Shown: positions 13,014 through 23,234 of the stretch, piece after piece
Numbering within the stretch: position 1 is the first letter of the stretch
How the letters are laid out: the number at the start of each line of letters is the position of its first letter
Source of the DNA: Protostelium mycophagum
Lineage: Eukaryota; Evosea; Variosea; Protosteliida; Protosteliaceae
Assembly (NCBI GenBank): GCA_002081555.1
Contig: KV921238.1
Coordinates: forward strand, 1 to 64,000
Length of the DNA: 64,000 bases
Direction of reading: 5' to 3'
Notes under the pieces: generated by a model
Seen by the model: the letters and a program-made list of their open reading frames with translations, nothing else
Database searches by the model: none
What the model was told of the DNA's origin: nothing
Made by a program: the position numbers and the translations under genes

Positions 13014-16000
13014 ATGAGGAGCAGACTCTTGCTGCTCTCTCTGGTGGCCTCTATAAGTGTTTCGGCTTTAGAATTACCCGATACCGTCCTGTGTGATGCG
13101 CCGTCTCAACAGCTCATTGCAACTAGAATAATCTCGGCAGATGGGGAGTATGATATCCAGATAGCAGTAGGAAATCAGTCTTATGCCGTCGCAGCCTCAA
13201 ATTCAGATAACTCTTTCGCTTTCTTAGGCACATACAATTCAACCCGTGAACCTCAATTTGTAAGTGAAGCAAACATTGGAAGGAAACCAGCTAATGTATG
13301 AAAGGTCACAAACAACAACTATCCACTGATGGTATCCAATTATATTGGCGACAGCGTATGCCTTGCTAAAGATGACGAAATCTTTTCAGTCTTGTTCGGA
13401 TCCTATGATCGGCTGGGAACCTTCACAAGTCCAAGTGCCGTCGGCCTCTTTCAGTCAACTCAAGATGGAATAAGCTCATGCTCTGTAATCCAAAGAAGAT
13501 CCTCGATTGTTCAGAGGTTCACACCAGGGATCCAAATCCCTATTCCTTTCACTCAAGGAATTAATGACACTCTTTGTCTTTACGGTCTTGGAAGAGATTA
13601 CTTAGCAGTGGGGACAAACAATACAAGAGGTAGGATGGTTGATATCATCCAAATTTAGGATGGATCATGTCTGAGCTGCAAACTTGGAGCTTCAGATCAC
13701 TCATTTAATCTGATCTCGATCTGATTTTTTAGATTGGATGGTGTATCGGATCAACATGACAGGCTCAATTGTTTGGTCCAAATTTCTGACGGCAGGAAAT
13801 ATCTCTGAAAATTCTTGTCAAATCTCCATGGCTGGGGTCGAACAATTCAAAGTCTCCATCGATCGAGGGGTCGGGTATGACATGTACATCGGAGATGTCG
13901 ACGTCTACAACACCAGCGTGACTCTTCTGCAAAGTAATGTGAAACCCTTTGCCACCAGTGGAGGCATTAGAGCAGGTCAGAATAATCGTATTCAAATATT
14001 TATTTTTTATTATAATCCATATCTCATCTACAACTATCTCTACAATCTCGTCTACAAAGACGATTCTGCGGCAGAGCCGCATAACACCTGGTGAAAGTAG
14101 ACAAATAAACACGTGTAAATTGTTCTGACTTGTGCAGTATCTACAGATGGCAAAAGGGTTTTTGGACAAGGTTTATACTACACAAACATAAATGTAGATT
14201 TCAATTCGGGTAATATCTCTTCAAGTTTCATTTTGATGAAACTGCGCAGTGTTCCTGTCATCATATGATGTACCATCATCTGGGTCATCCAATGATGCAG
14301 CGGGGGAGATGATCTGGGTGATGGTTGGCATCTCAAATACAACTCAATCTACAACGGGGACTTCACTTGCATCATCTGCAGCATCTACAACCTCATCTAC
14401 AACCTCATCTACAACCTCATCTGCATCTACTGCCTCATCTTCACCTACAACCTCATCTACAACCTCATCTACAACCTCATCTACAACTTCATCTACAACC
14501 TCATCTACAAGCTCATCTACAAGCTCATCTACAACCTCATCTACAACATTCCCTCCAACCTCATCTACAACCTCCTCTACAAGCTCATCTACAAGCTCAT
14601 CTACAACCTCCTCAGCAACCTCCTCTACAACATTCCCTACAACCTCCTCTACAAGCTCATCTACAAGCTCATCTACAACCTCCTCTACAACCTCCACTAC
14701 AACCTCATCTACAACATTCCCTACAACCTCCTCTACAACCTCCTCTACAACCTCCTTTGGTCTCCAATGTCCAACAACTACAATACCACATACCACAGCA
14801 GTAATCACCAAAAGACTTGCTTGCTGGCTACCGCAGAATAAGAGGGAAGCACCCAGCTCTAAGGTGCAGATATATATATATATATCTGTCTACAAGCAGT
14901 CAATATCCATACCAAAGAACACATCCATGTGCGTAACTCCGGGGGTTACGCCTTCTGCGGAGGCCTGTACGTACATCAGCAAGATGCCAGAAGTGCCATG
15001 TGATTACGTACTGGACGCATGCTCCAATGTCACACGAGTGAGTGACATTATGACAGTTTTGACGTTTTTTGACGTATTTACAGAATCTGGGCCGTTGCTT
15101 GGATACTTCGAGTGAGTTAAAGCTATGGCAGCATCTGTATTTGTCAGTGTAGAGCGGTACTAAAGTCGCACCAGAATACGAACTTTAGACTTACGGCTTT
15201 GCCACACACAGCCAAAAAAACGCGAAAAAAATTCACAGAAGAACCAAAAATGGATTTTTCGCGAGAAAATTGCAATGAATTCGCAAGAAATTGCAACGAA
15301 TTTTCGCAAGAAAATCGCAACAACTTTTCACGAGAAAATCGCAACAATCTTCTGAAATTTTGTGAAGAATTTCCATGATTTTACAGTTGAAATAAATTCA
15401 TTCTGATCTTTGAAAGATGTGTTGAGCCTGTTGAAAAACAGTAATGTAACCAAAGACGTCGGAACAACCATATTGAACAATCTACAAATCTCTCTGAACG
15501 CCACTTTGTTCAATACACTGGACAACCTGGCCAATTCTTTGAGCCGCAAGTACAATGGTGTAGATGTCCAAGTCTCTTCAAATGCTATAAATATGTCTGT
15601 TGGACAGATCTACAACGGTACAAAAACACTGCAGGTGGGATTTTCCCGCCAAAATGTCCCTGACTGACACTTTTGTACAGCTGACATATGGAGGTGGCGT
15701 AATAAACGTCATCGTTCCGGCGAAAGTGCTGTCACAAGTCCCGTCTACAATAGCCATGTACACTTTGTCTGACAGCCCGTTCCCAGTCCTCGATCCAGAC
15801 ATGTGAGTGACGTTTTATACAAAAAGAATTACTTATGTTGCGGATCTACCTCGGTGTAGATCATCAGATCGACATTGGAATTTGCGTAGTGTAGATACTG
15901 TTTGATTACGCCTGTCCAATCTTTGCGGCTTTGCCGCAGTGTAGACTCTTCTGCGGGTCTGAAATTTAATTACGTCTGTCAAAATATTTGTACTCGAAAA

Positions 16001-18160
16001 CCACATTGTAGACAGGACCCACAGTTTGCCTTGCGACAAGGTGATGACGTATGATGACGTATGCGCAGGAAGAGCAACATAGTGGGAGCGAGCGTGTACT
16101 TCCCTAATGGTACCGAAATGAGCATTGTAAATGCGTCAGAACCCATAATGATAGATATCCCCTTGACTGGACGATTTCCAGATGGTGAATTTATTATTTT
16201 CAAAGATAAAAATATTCACTCGTTGTAGATGCGACATGTTACTATTGGGACACTGTCACAGAGAATTGGTCCACCGATGGATGTAGCGGCACAATTGATT
16301 ATGCCAAGAAGGTGTTGCGTTGTAGTTGCTTGCACTTGACGAATTTCACTGCCGGCCCGGCAAAAACACCCGTATCAAGTGCTTCAAAATTTCCAACATG
16401 GGCGGTTGTAGTTGTCACAGTGGCTCCTGTTCTATTAATAGCACTCATCATCGTGATTATAGTTTTGGCTAAGAATAGAAGACACAAGGTAACGATGAGA
16501 AATCTTTCACAATTTTCGAGTCACTGATGACGTCATCGATTTCTAAAAATGACTCTGATGACGTCATGATGACGTCATCGATTTCCAAAAATGACTCTGG
16601 TGACGTCGTGATGACGTCATCGATTTCCAAAAATAACTCACTGATCTCAGGATGATGGCGCGGAGATGGGACTGGTGATGTATGAGCAGATCGAGGAACA
16701 TCTGATGAAGGAAAAGTCTATAACAGTCGATAAAAACATTGGAAGAGGGGCTCACTCCCAAGTGTACCTCGGGACCATGAATAACAGCGTCAAGGTATCC
16801 CATTTGAAATTCAAAGACAATGATTTGGCGCCAAAATATCAGACTTTCATATTTGAAATATAGATTTGGCGCCAAAAAGCTGAATGTGGGCAGGTCGCTC
16901 TGAAGAAAAGGACAGACGAAAATATTTCGCAATTTACAAACGAGTATCAAGTGCATAAGGTAGAGATATCAAGACACGATATCTCAACCTGACCCTCACA
17001 GGCCCTCCACCACCCCAATATCGTACAATTTTTGGGCATCTACAGAGATGTAGACAGTTTATATATTGTGACAGAATTTCTGGGTGCTGGAAATCTCTTG
17101 GAACTGCTGAGGTCCTCCTCTTTAGAAACAGATTACTACCAAATGTAAGCCTTACGATCTTAACGCGAAGTCACGCGGTTACAACCGTGTATCAACTTTC
17201 AAAATTCCAAGCGATGATTTTTTATCTTGATTTTTCCCGCCAATCGATAGTATGACATCTTACAGTGTCATTGATATCGTGGGCGCGATGTCTTATCTGG
17301 AGTCTCAAAATATTGTGCACTGCGATCTTTCCGCAAGGAACGTGATGGTCTACAACAACACGAAATTTCGCGCAAAAGTCATCGATTTTGGGCTGTCAAA
17401 AAGATCGTCTGACACTTTGTCACCCCAAGAAATCGACCACTTGCCTCTGAGGTGGACGGTAAGATTTACATCGTTGTAGATGGTTGATTTTAAACTGAGA
17501 TTCCCAGGCACCAGAACTGATGGTGGACGGAAAAGTATCTTCTGCGGTGAGATTTTTATTTGAATTTTGAACAAGATCGGACGGCGGGAAAAATTTCGGA
17601 AGAGTGGAGTTCCCAAAAAAAAATGAGAAATTCCGGTCGGAGAAAGTACCTCCGATCGGAATAATTATTCTCCGATCCGGTCTCCCTGGTGACATGCCGG
17701 GACTCCGGACTTTGACTTTATATGATTCTATTTTTGGTTGCAAAACATGGAGTTCCCAGAACAAGTATACGCCATCATCTGACATGTACAGTGTGACGTC
17801 TGGTCCTTCTCCATCCTACTATGGGAGATCTACGAAGGGGGTCAAGTCCCATTTGGGGGACTTAGCAACGAACAAGTCTCAGAACATCTTAAACAAAACA
17901 AAGAACCCCCGTCTTCGCTTAGTTATCCCATCGACCTCGCTGATGTTGCCAAGAAATGGTTCGTTTTGTTGAATCATCAAAAGATGTACACTTTGAGACT
18001 TTGAGACCTCACTGACCTGTACAGCCAAGAGAGGAATCCCAAAACAAGACCCACCTTCCGTGAAATCGGTCAGACTCTTCGGAGGAAATCGAGCACTGAA
18101 GACGACTTCAAATACTGGGATGCTCAGGACCTGTACAACACCGAAAATCAACACAAATAA
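13014..18160 (+). CDS. Single-pass receptor with GAIN/GPS autoproteolysis domain and tyrosine-kinase-like domain
   Basis: Spliced order: signal peptide (MRSRLLLLSLVASISVSA); a beta-rich ectodomain with many N-glycosylation sites; a Ser/Thr mucin-like stalk of about 120 residues (14360-14757); a small cysteine-containing segment; a GAIN domain, with helical part LLKNSNVTKDVGTTILNNLQ and beta part KSNIVGASVYFPNGTEMS; a GPS motif with CYYWD, NWSTDGC and RCSCLHLTNFTA (cleavage expected at HL/T, 16338/16339); one membrane helix (AVVVVTVAPVLLIALIIVII); then a kinase. Kinase landmarks are GRGAHSQVYLG, VALKK, HCDLSARNVMV, DFGLSK and LPLRWTAPELM, ending near the C-terminus. DLSARN and RWTAPE are tyrosine-kinase-style. 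The usual HRD Arg is Cys. There are about fifteen exons. The architecture suggests ligand- or force-controlled shedding coupled to phosphorylation (inference). Confidence 0.8.
14067..14081. repeat. Palindrome TGCGGC-aga-GCCGCA in a receptor intron
   Basis: Perfect 6-bp arms with a 3-nt loop. It is identical in design to the elements at 15924-15938 (same gene, another intron) and 22386-22400. Confidence 0.65.
14360..14757 (+). repeat. 12-bp tandem repeat encoding the Ser/Thr stalk
   Basis: About 30 units of 'acaacctcatct' and close variants (ctcctct, agctcatct, attccct) encode Thr-Ser-Ser-Thr repeats, with Phe-Pro interruptions at three places. In the protein this makes a probable O-glycosylated stalk. 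Each unit contains the octamer CTACAACC, related to the TCTACAAC motif common in spacers and introns here. Confidence 0.85.
14869..14886. repeat. Short (TA)n tract
   Basis: A 'gatatatatatatatatct' microsatellite lies just after the stalk, probably inside or beside an intron of the receptor gene. Confidence 0.6.
15924..15938. repeat. Palindrome TGCGGC-ttt-GCCGCA in a receptor intron
   Basis: Perfect 6-bp arms. This is the second member of this palindrome family within the receptor gene. Confidence 0.65.
16526..16645. repeat. 42-bp tandem repeat built on ATGACGTCAT, about 2.9 copies
   Basis: Copies start at 16526, 16568 and 16610. Each begins gatgacgtcatcgattt, continues with caaaaatgactc, and ends with another tgacgt. 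It lies in the intron between the membrane-helix exon and the kinase exons. Each unit holds one or two CRE-type palindromes (TGACGTCA), the kind of site bound by bZIP proteins. Confidence 0.85.
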
Positions 18161-18537
18161 ACTCTCTACTGCAGAGTTTGGTCGATTCCAGTTTGCAGTT
18201 GTGGACGCGTTAATTACCGAGAATCTCACCGCGATGGGGAATATGATCAAACTCTACAACTGGGAGATTTTTCGGGTGGTGTTGGCATCTTACCAAACGC
18301 TGCAGTACGCACGGGTCTGCTCAGATTCCGGGGGGCCACTGTACTTCTCGGTTTCATCACGTGTTGTACTCCATACCATATCCATCTTGTCATCTTACCG
18401 CACCCGTACTCACGGTTATTACCGTGCAAACAAGTGAAATTTCATCTTCGTATTATCTATCGGAGGTGCCAGCATTTTTTTGGCACTGGCCCGTGTGATG
18501 GATTACCGTGCGTGATTTTTCAAGGTTGCCTCGAAAC
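18161..18537. other. Intergenic spacer with palindrome
   Basis: No coding sequence is supported. At 18411-18426 lies CACGGTTATTACCGTG, a member of the CGGTWA/TWACCG family, with a further 'ttaccgtgcgtg' half-site near 18503. A GTG-initiated extension of the next gene reaches into the end of this spacer, but the first ATG is at 18538. Confidence 0.6.
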
Positions 18538-19599
18538 ATGCAGCAGCACAACGGACGACTTAATACAGTTCAATTTGATAGCTATAGAAGGCACTTGAGA
18601 GAAGGCAGTGATATATTGTGGGAACATAGAGACTGGACGGAGTTTCTGGAGATGCTGCTCACAGTCGTCACCACGCTCGGGGATCAAGTTGTGTCATCCC
18701 TCTTTAGATCAGTTCGAGCGAGGCCATTAGGTACAATATTGTGTCGTTGATGTGCCTGACGATTTTAGATGACTCAAGTAATCCGCCGCTTCCATATTGT
18801 TATTTGTTTCGAGGGAAATTTATCCCCTCTGGAGATTCAGACGGCCTCTATTGGAAGCCCAGCAGGGGCGCCATGAAGATTGGAAAGACGTTGTTGAGAC
18901 GGTATCATTACGCAACCCACGAAGGAATCAAATTGCGGCGTATGGTAGGACATCTTCGTGAATGCTTGTGGTTCTCATTCTCATAAGGTTAGCTTTCTTA
19001 ATGAAGATAGCGGGTGGGCGTTTGTAGAATATAGGAGTGGCACACCAAGCACATCAACCTCGCTGCACCAGATCAACTCTCCCGCTGGCTACAACTTTTC
19101 TGATTTGATCAAGATTGTCTTTGAAAATTCTCACATCGCCCAATCCCTCCCACTCAACATCGACCCTCTACAGCTCGTTGTAGATAAATCACGGTCACGC
19201 AAGCGAAATTCCGCACACCTTTCTGACACCCCTCCGACCCGGAACCCGCCCCTCCCACAGTCTACAACACCACCCTCCGAGGATGTACAACCGTACTTCA
19301 ATCATGTACAACCACAGATATCTTATGTGAACAGACTCAGGATGATGGGACTGTCATTAGTCTTACCTGATGATCCTTTCAATCAGCCTCTACCTCCAGG
19401 CACATTTCGAACCGTTTCTTTGAGCAACAACACGCCCTGCCCTCCACCCTCACCACAACTTCCATATACATATTGCAATCCTTTCTGGGAGGTGAAAGAG
19501 GGAGATACCACGACGCATTTTTCGGACAACATGAACCATCTCATCGAAGAGGACAACTGGATGGAGTGGACGACTCTGCTGTCTGGACTTCCAGGATGA
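18538..19599 (+). CDS. Unrecognised protein with a basic central domain and Pro-rich middle
   Basis: I do not recognise this family. Three exons join cleanly (introns about 18730-18768 and 18943-18985, the latter 43 nt). Residues about 1-65 are helical (LREGSDILWEHRDWTEFLEM). Residues about 70-165 form a compact, basic domain with LYWKPSRGAMKIGKTLLRRY, HYATHEGIKLRRM and VSFLNEDSGWAFVEYRSG. A Ser/Pro-rich linker follows (TPPTRNPPLPQSTTPPSED). A second globular-looking segment near the C-terminus ends in repeated WE and WMEW motifs. There is no signal peptide. The basic domain could bind nucleic acid, but nothing specific supports that. Confidence 0.6.
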
Positions 19600-19797
19600 C
19601 AGCGAAATAAACCCACTTTTTCTAATCACGCAAAAGAACTCGGTAGTAACCGAGAATCTCGCGGTAGCGCGCTAGAAACCAAGCACAAATAAAGCTAATT
19701 CAGCAATATTAATTATTTATTCACTCAAATGGTACTGCCTATAAATAGGCGTGCGTAATTACATCCCGTTGGAAAATGGCGAGTTTTCTTCAAAATT
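19600..19797. other. Convergent spacer with palindromes
   Basis: This lies between two convergent genes. It holds CTCGGTAGTAACCGAG at 19639-19654 and a second half-palindrome, 'cgcggtagcgcg', just after. There is an AATAAA-like polyadenylation signal near 19607 and another near 19688. Confidence 0.55.
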
Positions 19798-20832
19798 TCA
19801 CAGTTGTGATGGTTCTACAACGACGGTGATCATCTCTTGTGGATCCTCCTCTAAGGGAACCATTGGTGGTGTCCTTGGGTCAGAGTCTGTGGAGGAGAGA
19901 AGACTCAGAGTAGATGGTGTGGCAGGAACTACGCTGCGTCCATTTGATGAATCATCATTGACGATGAAGACGTGTACGGCCTCAGAGTAACCATCATCCT
20001 GTATCGTTGAGTGATCGTGCTTTGAACTATAGCAGAAAGAAATTACCTCGATCTGGGGTTTCTTGAATTTTCCAGCGGCGAGAAAGATTAAGAAGGTGAT
20101 CGTGAGACCAGTAGAGACGAGGCCAAGCATGATGAAGGCGACCTTCTTTCCTTGTGGCGACAAATCTCCTCGAATTTCTATTGCAGATCTGCGAAAAATG
20201 AGAAAAGTACGCATGATTGTCGACACTTACAAAGAGGATGGTGCTTGATCCACGACAATCTTCGCCTTAGAAATGAGGCAAGTTTGGTCCTCTGTCTCTA
20301 CAACAGAACCGACCGCCAGTAATGATCCTTCGCATTGTGATTCCGTCGCTGTCACTCTGCCACCATGTGTCTGCATGTTCCCTATGATCGTACACCGTCT
20401 GAAGATCAAGTGTGAAGGACACATGCCCGTTCTGCACCCAATATCGACGTCCTTCATGGTGATGTCCTCGAAGGTGAGCTCTGATCGAGTATCTATTTGG
20501 ATTGGCTCTATTTGGGAATCGATGTTCTGGATGACCGCGTGTTGTCCATCAGATGGGCGCACTGTTACATGGATGTCTTTGAAAAGACTAAAAATGAGTC
20601 CATGGTATGGTTGCAGCTGGAATTGGGATGGTAACAGCAGTTCTACTGAGCTTGGCCTCTCTGACATGGATGAAACCTGTTGCCACGCCGATCTGAAGGA
20701 ATCACAAGGTCTTTCTTGATTCCCACAATCTGTTGCGAATCCGGCATCGCTATCCAAGAAGATCTTGACGCTCTCAGCCAACAAGCAAGGTATTAAGGCT
20801 AAGATGATAAGGTTGGTGATCGTGCTTTGCAT
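19798..20832 (-). CDS. Type I membrane protein with beta-helix-like ectodomain and Ser/Pro-rich cytoplasmic tail
   Basis: Signal peptide (MQSTITNLIILALIPCLLAE), then an ectodomain of about 180 residues opening with a DCGNQERPCDSFRSAW-type motif. In amoebozoan surface proteins this motif introduces a parallel beta-helix (pectin-lyase-like) repeat region. Short beta-rich rungs follow (HVTVRPSDGQ, AVIQNIDSQI, LTFEDITMKDVD, LIFRRCTIIGNM). One intron ends in 'cgcag' near 20192. A membrane helix (VAFIMLGLVSTGLTITFLIF) and a tail rich in Ser, Thr, Pro and acidic residues come next, with possible kinase sites (SSTDSDPRTPPMVP). I chose the ATG at the signal peptide rather than an in-frame ATG 102 nt upstream. 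No enzyme motif is seen. It may be an adhesion or sensing protein. Confidence 0.65.
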
Positions 20833-21519
20833 TGCGTTATAGTAAGAAGTGTTGAAGGCAACGGCGAAATCGTTTAGTCCTCGGCCTCGGGCGTTATCTT
20901 CACGTCGCCCGAAAATTCGCCTGTGTTCCGTCATATGTCATGCCACACGGCGCCACACGGTTGCCTCTCACGCAGTATCTGCTCAAAACCTCCAAAGAGC
21001 TCCGGAGGTCGGACAATCGGCCCTCTCCGGACTCCAAAGACACCTCTCCGCAGCGTGGTCGCTGCGTTGGAGGACAGAAAGAGCTTGTAGAGGGCGGAGG
21101 ATATGTGACATATAGACAAACGTTTGCTCCGTCGAGGAGAAGTACGCTTCTGCGGCAATATTTCAATACCCGACCTCCCCGCTCCGGAATTCTCCGATAA
21201 TTCTGCTGACAGATCGTTGTAGATGGACTTAAGATTGGGTCGGGGGTGGGAGGTATTTGTGAATCGCCCGACCTTAATATCCAACCCGAAGCCGAGAGCT
21301 ACCCCGAAGTTTATTCTTAATGTCGACCTCTTATCGGCACACACTGTTGTCTATTCTGTGGTGGAAGGATCGATAGAATAAGCGAATTTCTCCCATGGAC
21401 ATTTTGTTTAATATTCCACCAACAGGTGCGAGTACTATATATTTTAGAATGTGTGCAAGTGAAGGAGATCTTTTTGTGCACACATTGATGACCAGTCTGT
21501 TGTTGTTTTGAATTAATTT
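20833..21519. other. Divergent intergenic region
   Basis: This is the spacer between the beta-helix membrane protein (-) and the bZIP gene (+). It is richer in GC than average around 20940-21200, with several open frames on both strands that overlap each other and show no protein-like composition. Both promoters should lie here. No gene is supported. Confidence 0.5.
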
Positions 21520-22686
21520 ATGTTGGTGGGAGAAAATGAGAGCGTTGATGTTGGTGGACAAAAAGATTCGGGAACCACTTCGTTCTTCCCATCAATGAGC
21601 AAGGAGACCAGCACAAAACGCAGAAGATCTCCTGAGCTTCCACAAACAGAGGATGATTACAAAGAGCGCAGAAAGATTCAAAATCGGCTGGCACAGAGAA
21701 GATTCAGTCCGTGACGTTCTTCTTTTATTCATCATTGATTCTCTGCAGGAGAGAAGCAGAAAGCACAAATAGACATCCTCAACAGAATCACAGCTGAGCA
21801 GAATTCTTCATTGGTATCTTTCAAAAGCACCATCATCAGCGATGACCAGCAGTATATTCCAGCAAACACAACACATCTGCAGAATAACCATTTGGATCTC
21901 AATAGTACTTTCTCATTATGGGATTCGTCGCCAGATCCTCCCTCAAACATCACATCATCGTCACTCTCTTCTTCACCGTCCGATACCTACAGACAATCCA
22001 TCACATGGTCTTTTCCTGATGAAAAACATCTCAGCATGACTTTTCACACCCTGCAACGCGGTTTAATCGAAAATGGACGCATGTTGATGCAGCTCTCTTC
22101 CATCTTCTTAACGATCAATCTGGAGGATCTGTGCCGAGACGAGAACCTCTCGCCATTTGGAAGACAAATCATGGCACCAGAAGACGTCTACTTACCCGAG
22201 CATTTCAGACCCACAACACTGCAGAAGAGCACACCACATCATGTCTTCTACGATCTCTTTCCATGGCCAACTTTTAGAGATAGGTTGCTGTCCGTCATGT
22301 CATTGATTGATGAAGATGAGATGTGTAATCATATGCACACAGAACACGAAGGTAACACTTGCGATACACAAAAACAAATTCTAGTTGCGGCTCTGCCGCA
22401 AATGCATTTTATTTGAGAGCGTGTTGCTTTGCCATTTTTTGTGACTATAAATTTTTTTCATAGCTTTTTCCTCATGAAAGGAATATATTATTTAAAAATA
22501 ATTATAAATGAATAATCCATGCCAGGAATCGTATGTTGGGGAAACTCACCAGAGGACGAGCAATCGTGGGAGGTGACAGAGTTTTTTGCACAGAAGTACT
22601 GGTTTCTGATGGATGAGGCGATGATCAAGACTTCAAACTTTTGGAGGAAGCAAAGAGGACTGCTGCCAATAAACAAAGTGAAATGA
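21520..22686 (+). CDS. bZIP transcription factor with C-terminal DUF3425 domain
   Basis: The basic region RKIQNRLAQRR (residues about 51-61) continues across a 42-nt intron into FREKQKAQIDILNRITAEQ. This is a Yap/AP-1-like bZIP basic segment with a short zipper. A Ser/Asn-rich linker follows. The C-terminal half matches DUF3425: LFPWPTFRDRLL, then after an intron CWGNSPEDEQSWEV, EFFAQKYWFLMDEAMI and KTSNFWRKQRGLLP. Proteins with bZIP plus DUF3425 are familiar mainly from filamentous fungi, where they are putative regulators. The protein is nuclear by inference (KRRRSPE near residue 34). The intron near 22386 holds a TGCGGC palindrome. Length is about 320 residues. The same window contains many CRE-type palindromes, a plausible class of target, but no link is shown. 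Confidence 0.85.
22386..22400. repeat. Palindrome TGCGGC-tct-GCCGCA in the bZIP gene intron
   Basis: Perfect 6-bp arms with a 3-nt loop. It lies between the two exons encoding the DUF3425 region. Confidence 0.7.
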
Positions 22687-23234
22687 TGTAAAGAGAGTAT
22701 ATTTTCCATGTCTGCGCAGTGGAATACCGCGGCAGCCGCTACAAAGGAGTCAGTGTTTATAGGCAATTATTGTGTCCAGGATGACAAATAACCATGGCTG
22801 ATCTATAAATAGACAGTGTCCAAAAGATTATGCCACCACATCAGATGTCAGCTGAGGTCAGAAGAAAAGTAAAGCTCCACAGAACATCAACATCTTAGCA
22901 CACATAATCTCTTTGCTGAAGGTTTGCGCCGCAACAAATAATATCTGAGTTAGTCAGAAGAGGTTTACTCCGCAGACCCAGATTTGTACGATCTTCAAAA
23001 ATAATTGCGGTAACAACCTATCTGTTGCTGTGGGTAACACGTTAATGTGTCATATGTCAATTGCTGACATGTACAAATTTGTGTCCTGGTAATATCTGCT
23101 GAACACTTTTAATTAACAATGCTGTAAAAAAACAACATCTGGTGTGAATGTTGAATAAAAACTTTATCACATTCCGGCTATTTCAAGCAGCGGGCTCACG
23201 TATCTCGGTTTCTTTTTCGACCGTCTACAACTAG
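22687..23234. other. Convergent intergenic spacer
   Basis: Lies between the 3' ends of the bZIP gene (+) and the arrestin-like gene (-). Nothing is recognised. AT-rich, with several AATAAA-like signals, for example near 23155. Confidence 0.5.

Noticed and set aside
14325-14811. Open frames HLQPHLQP (+) and VDEVVDEV (-) over the 12-bp repeat
   Set aside because: A 12-bp repeat is open in all frames. Only the Thr/Ser frame connects to the receptor exons on both sides.
16526-16645. CRISPR-like or terminator reading of the tandem palindromes
   Set aside because: Repeats are contiguous without unique spacers, inside an intron of a eukaryotic gene; bacterial categories do not apply.
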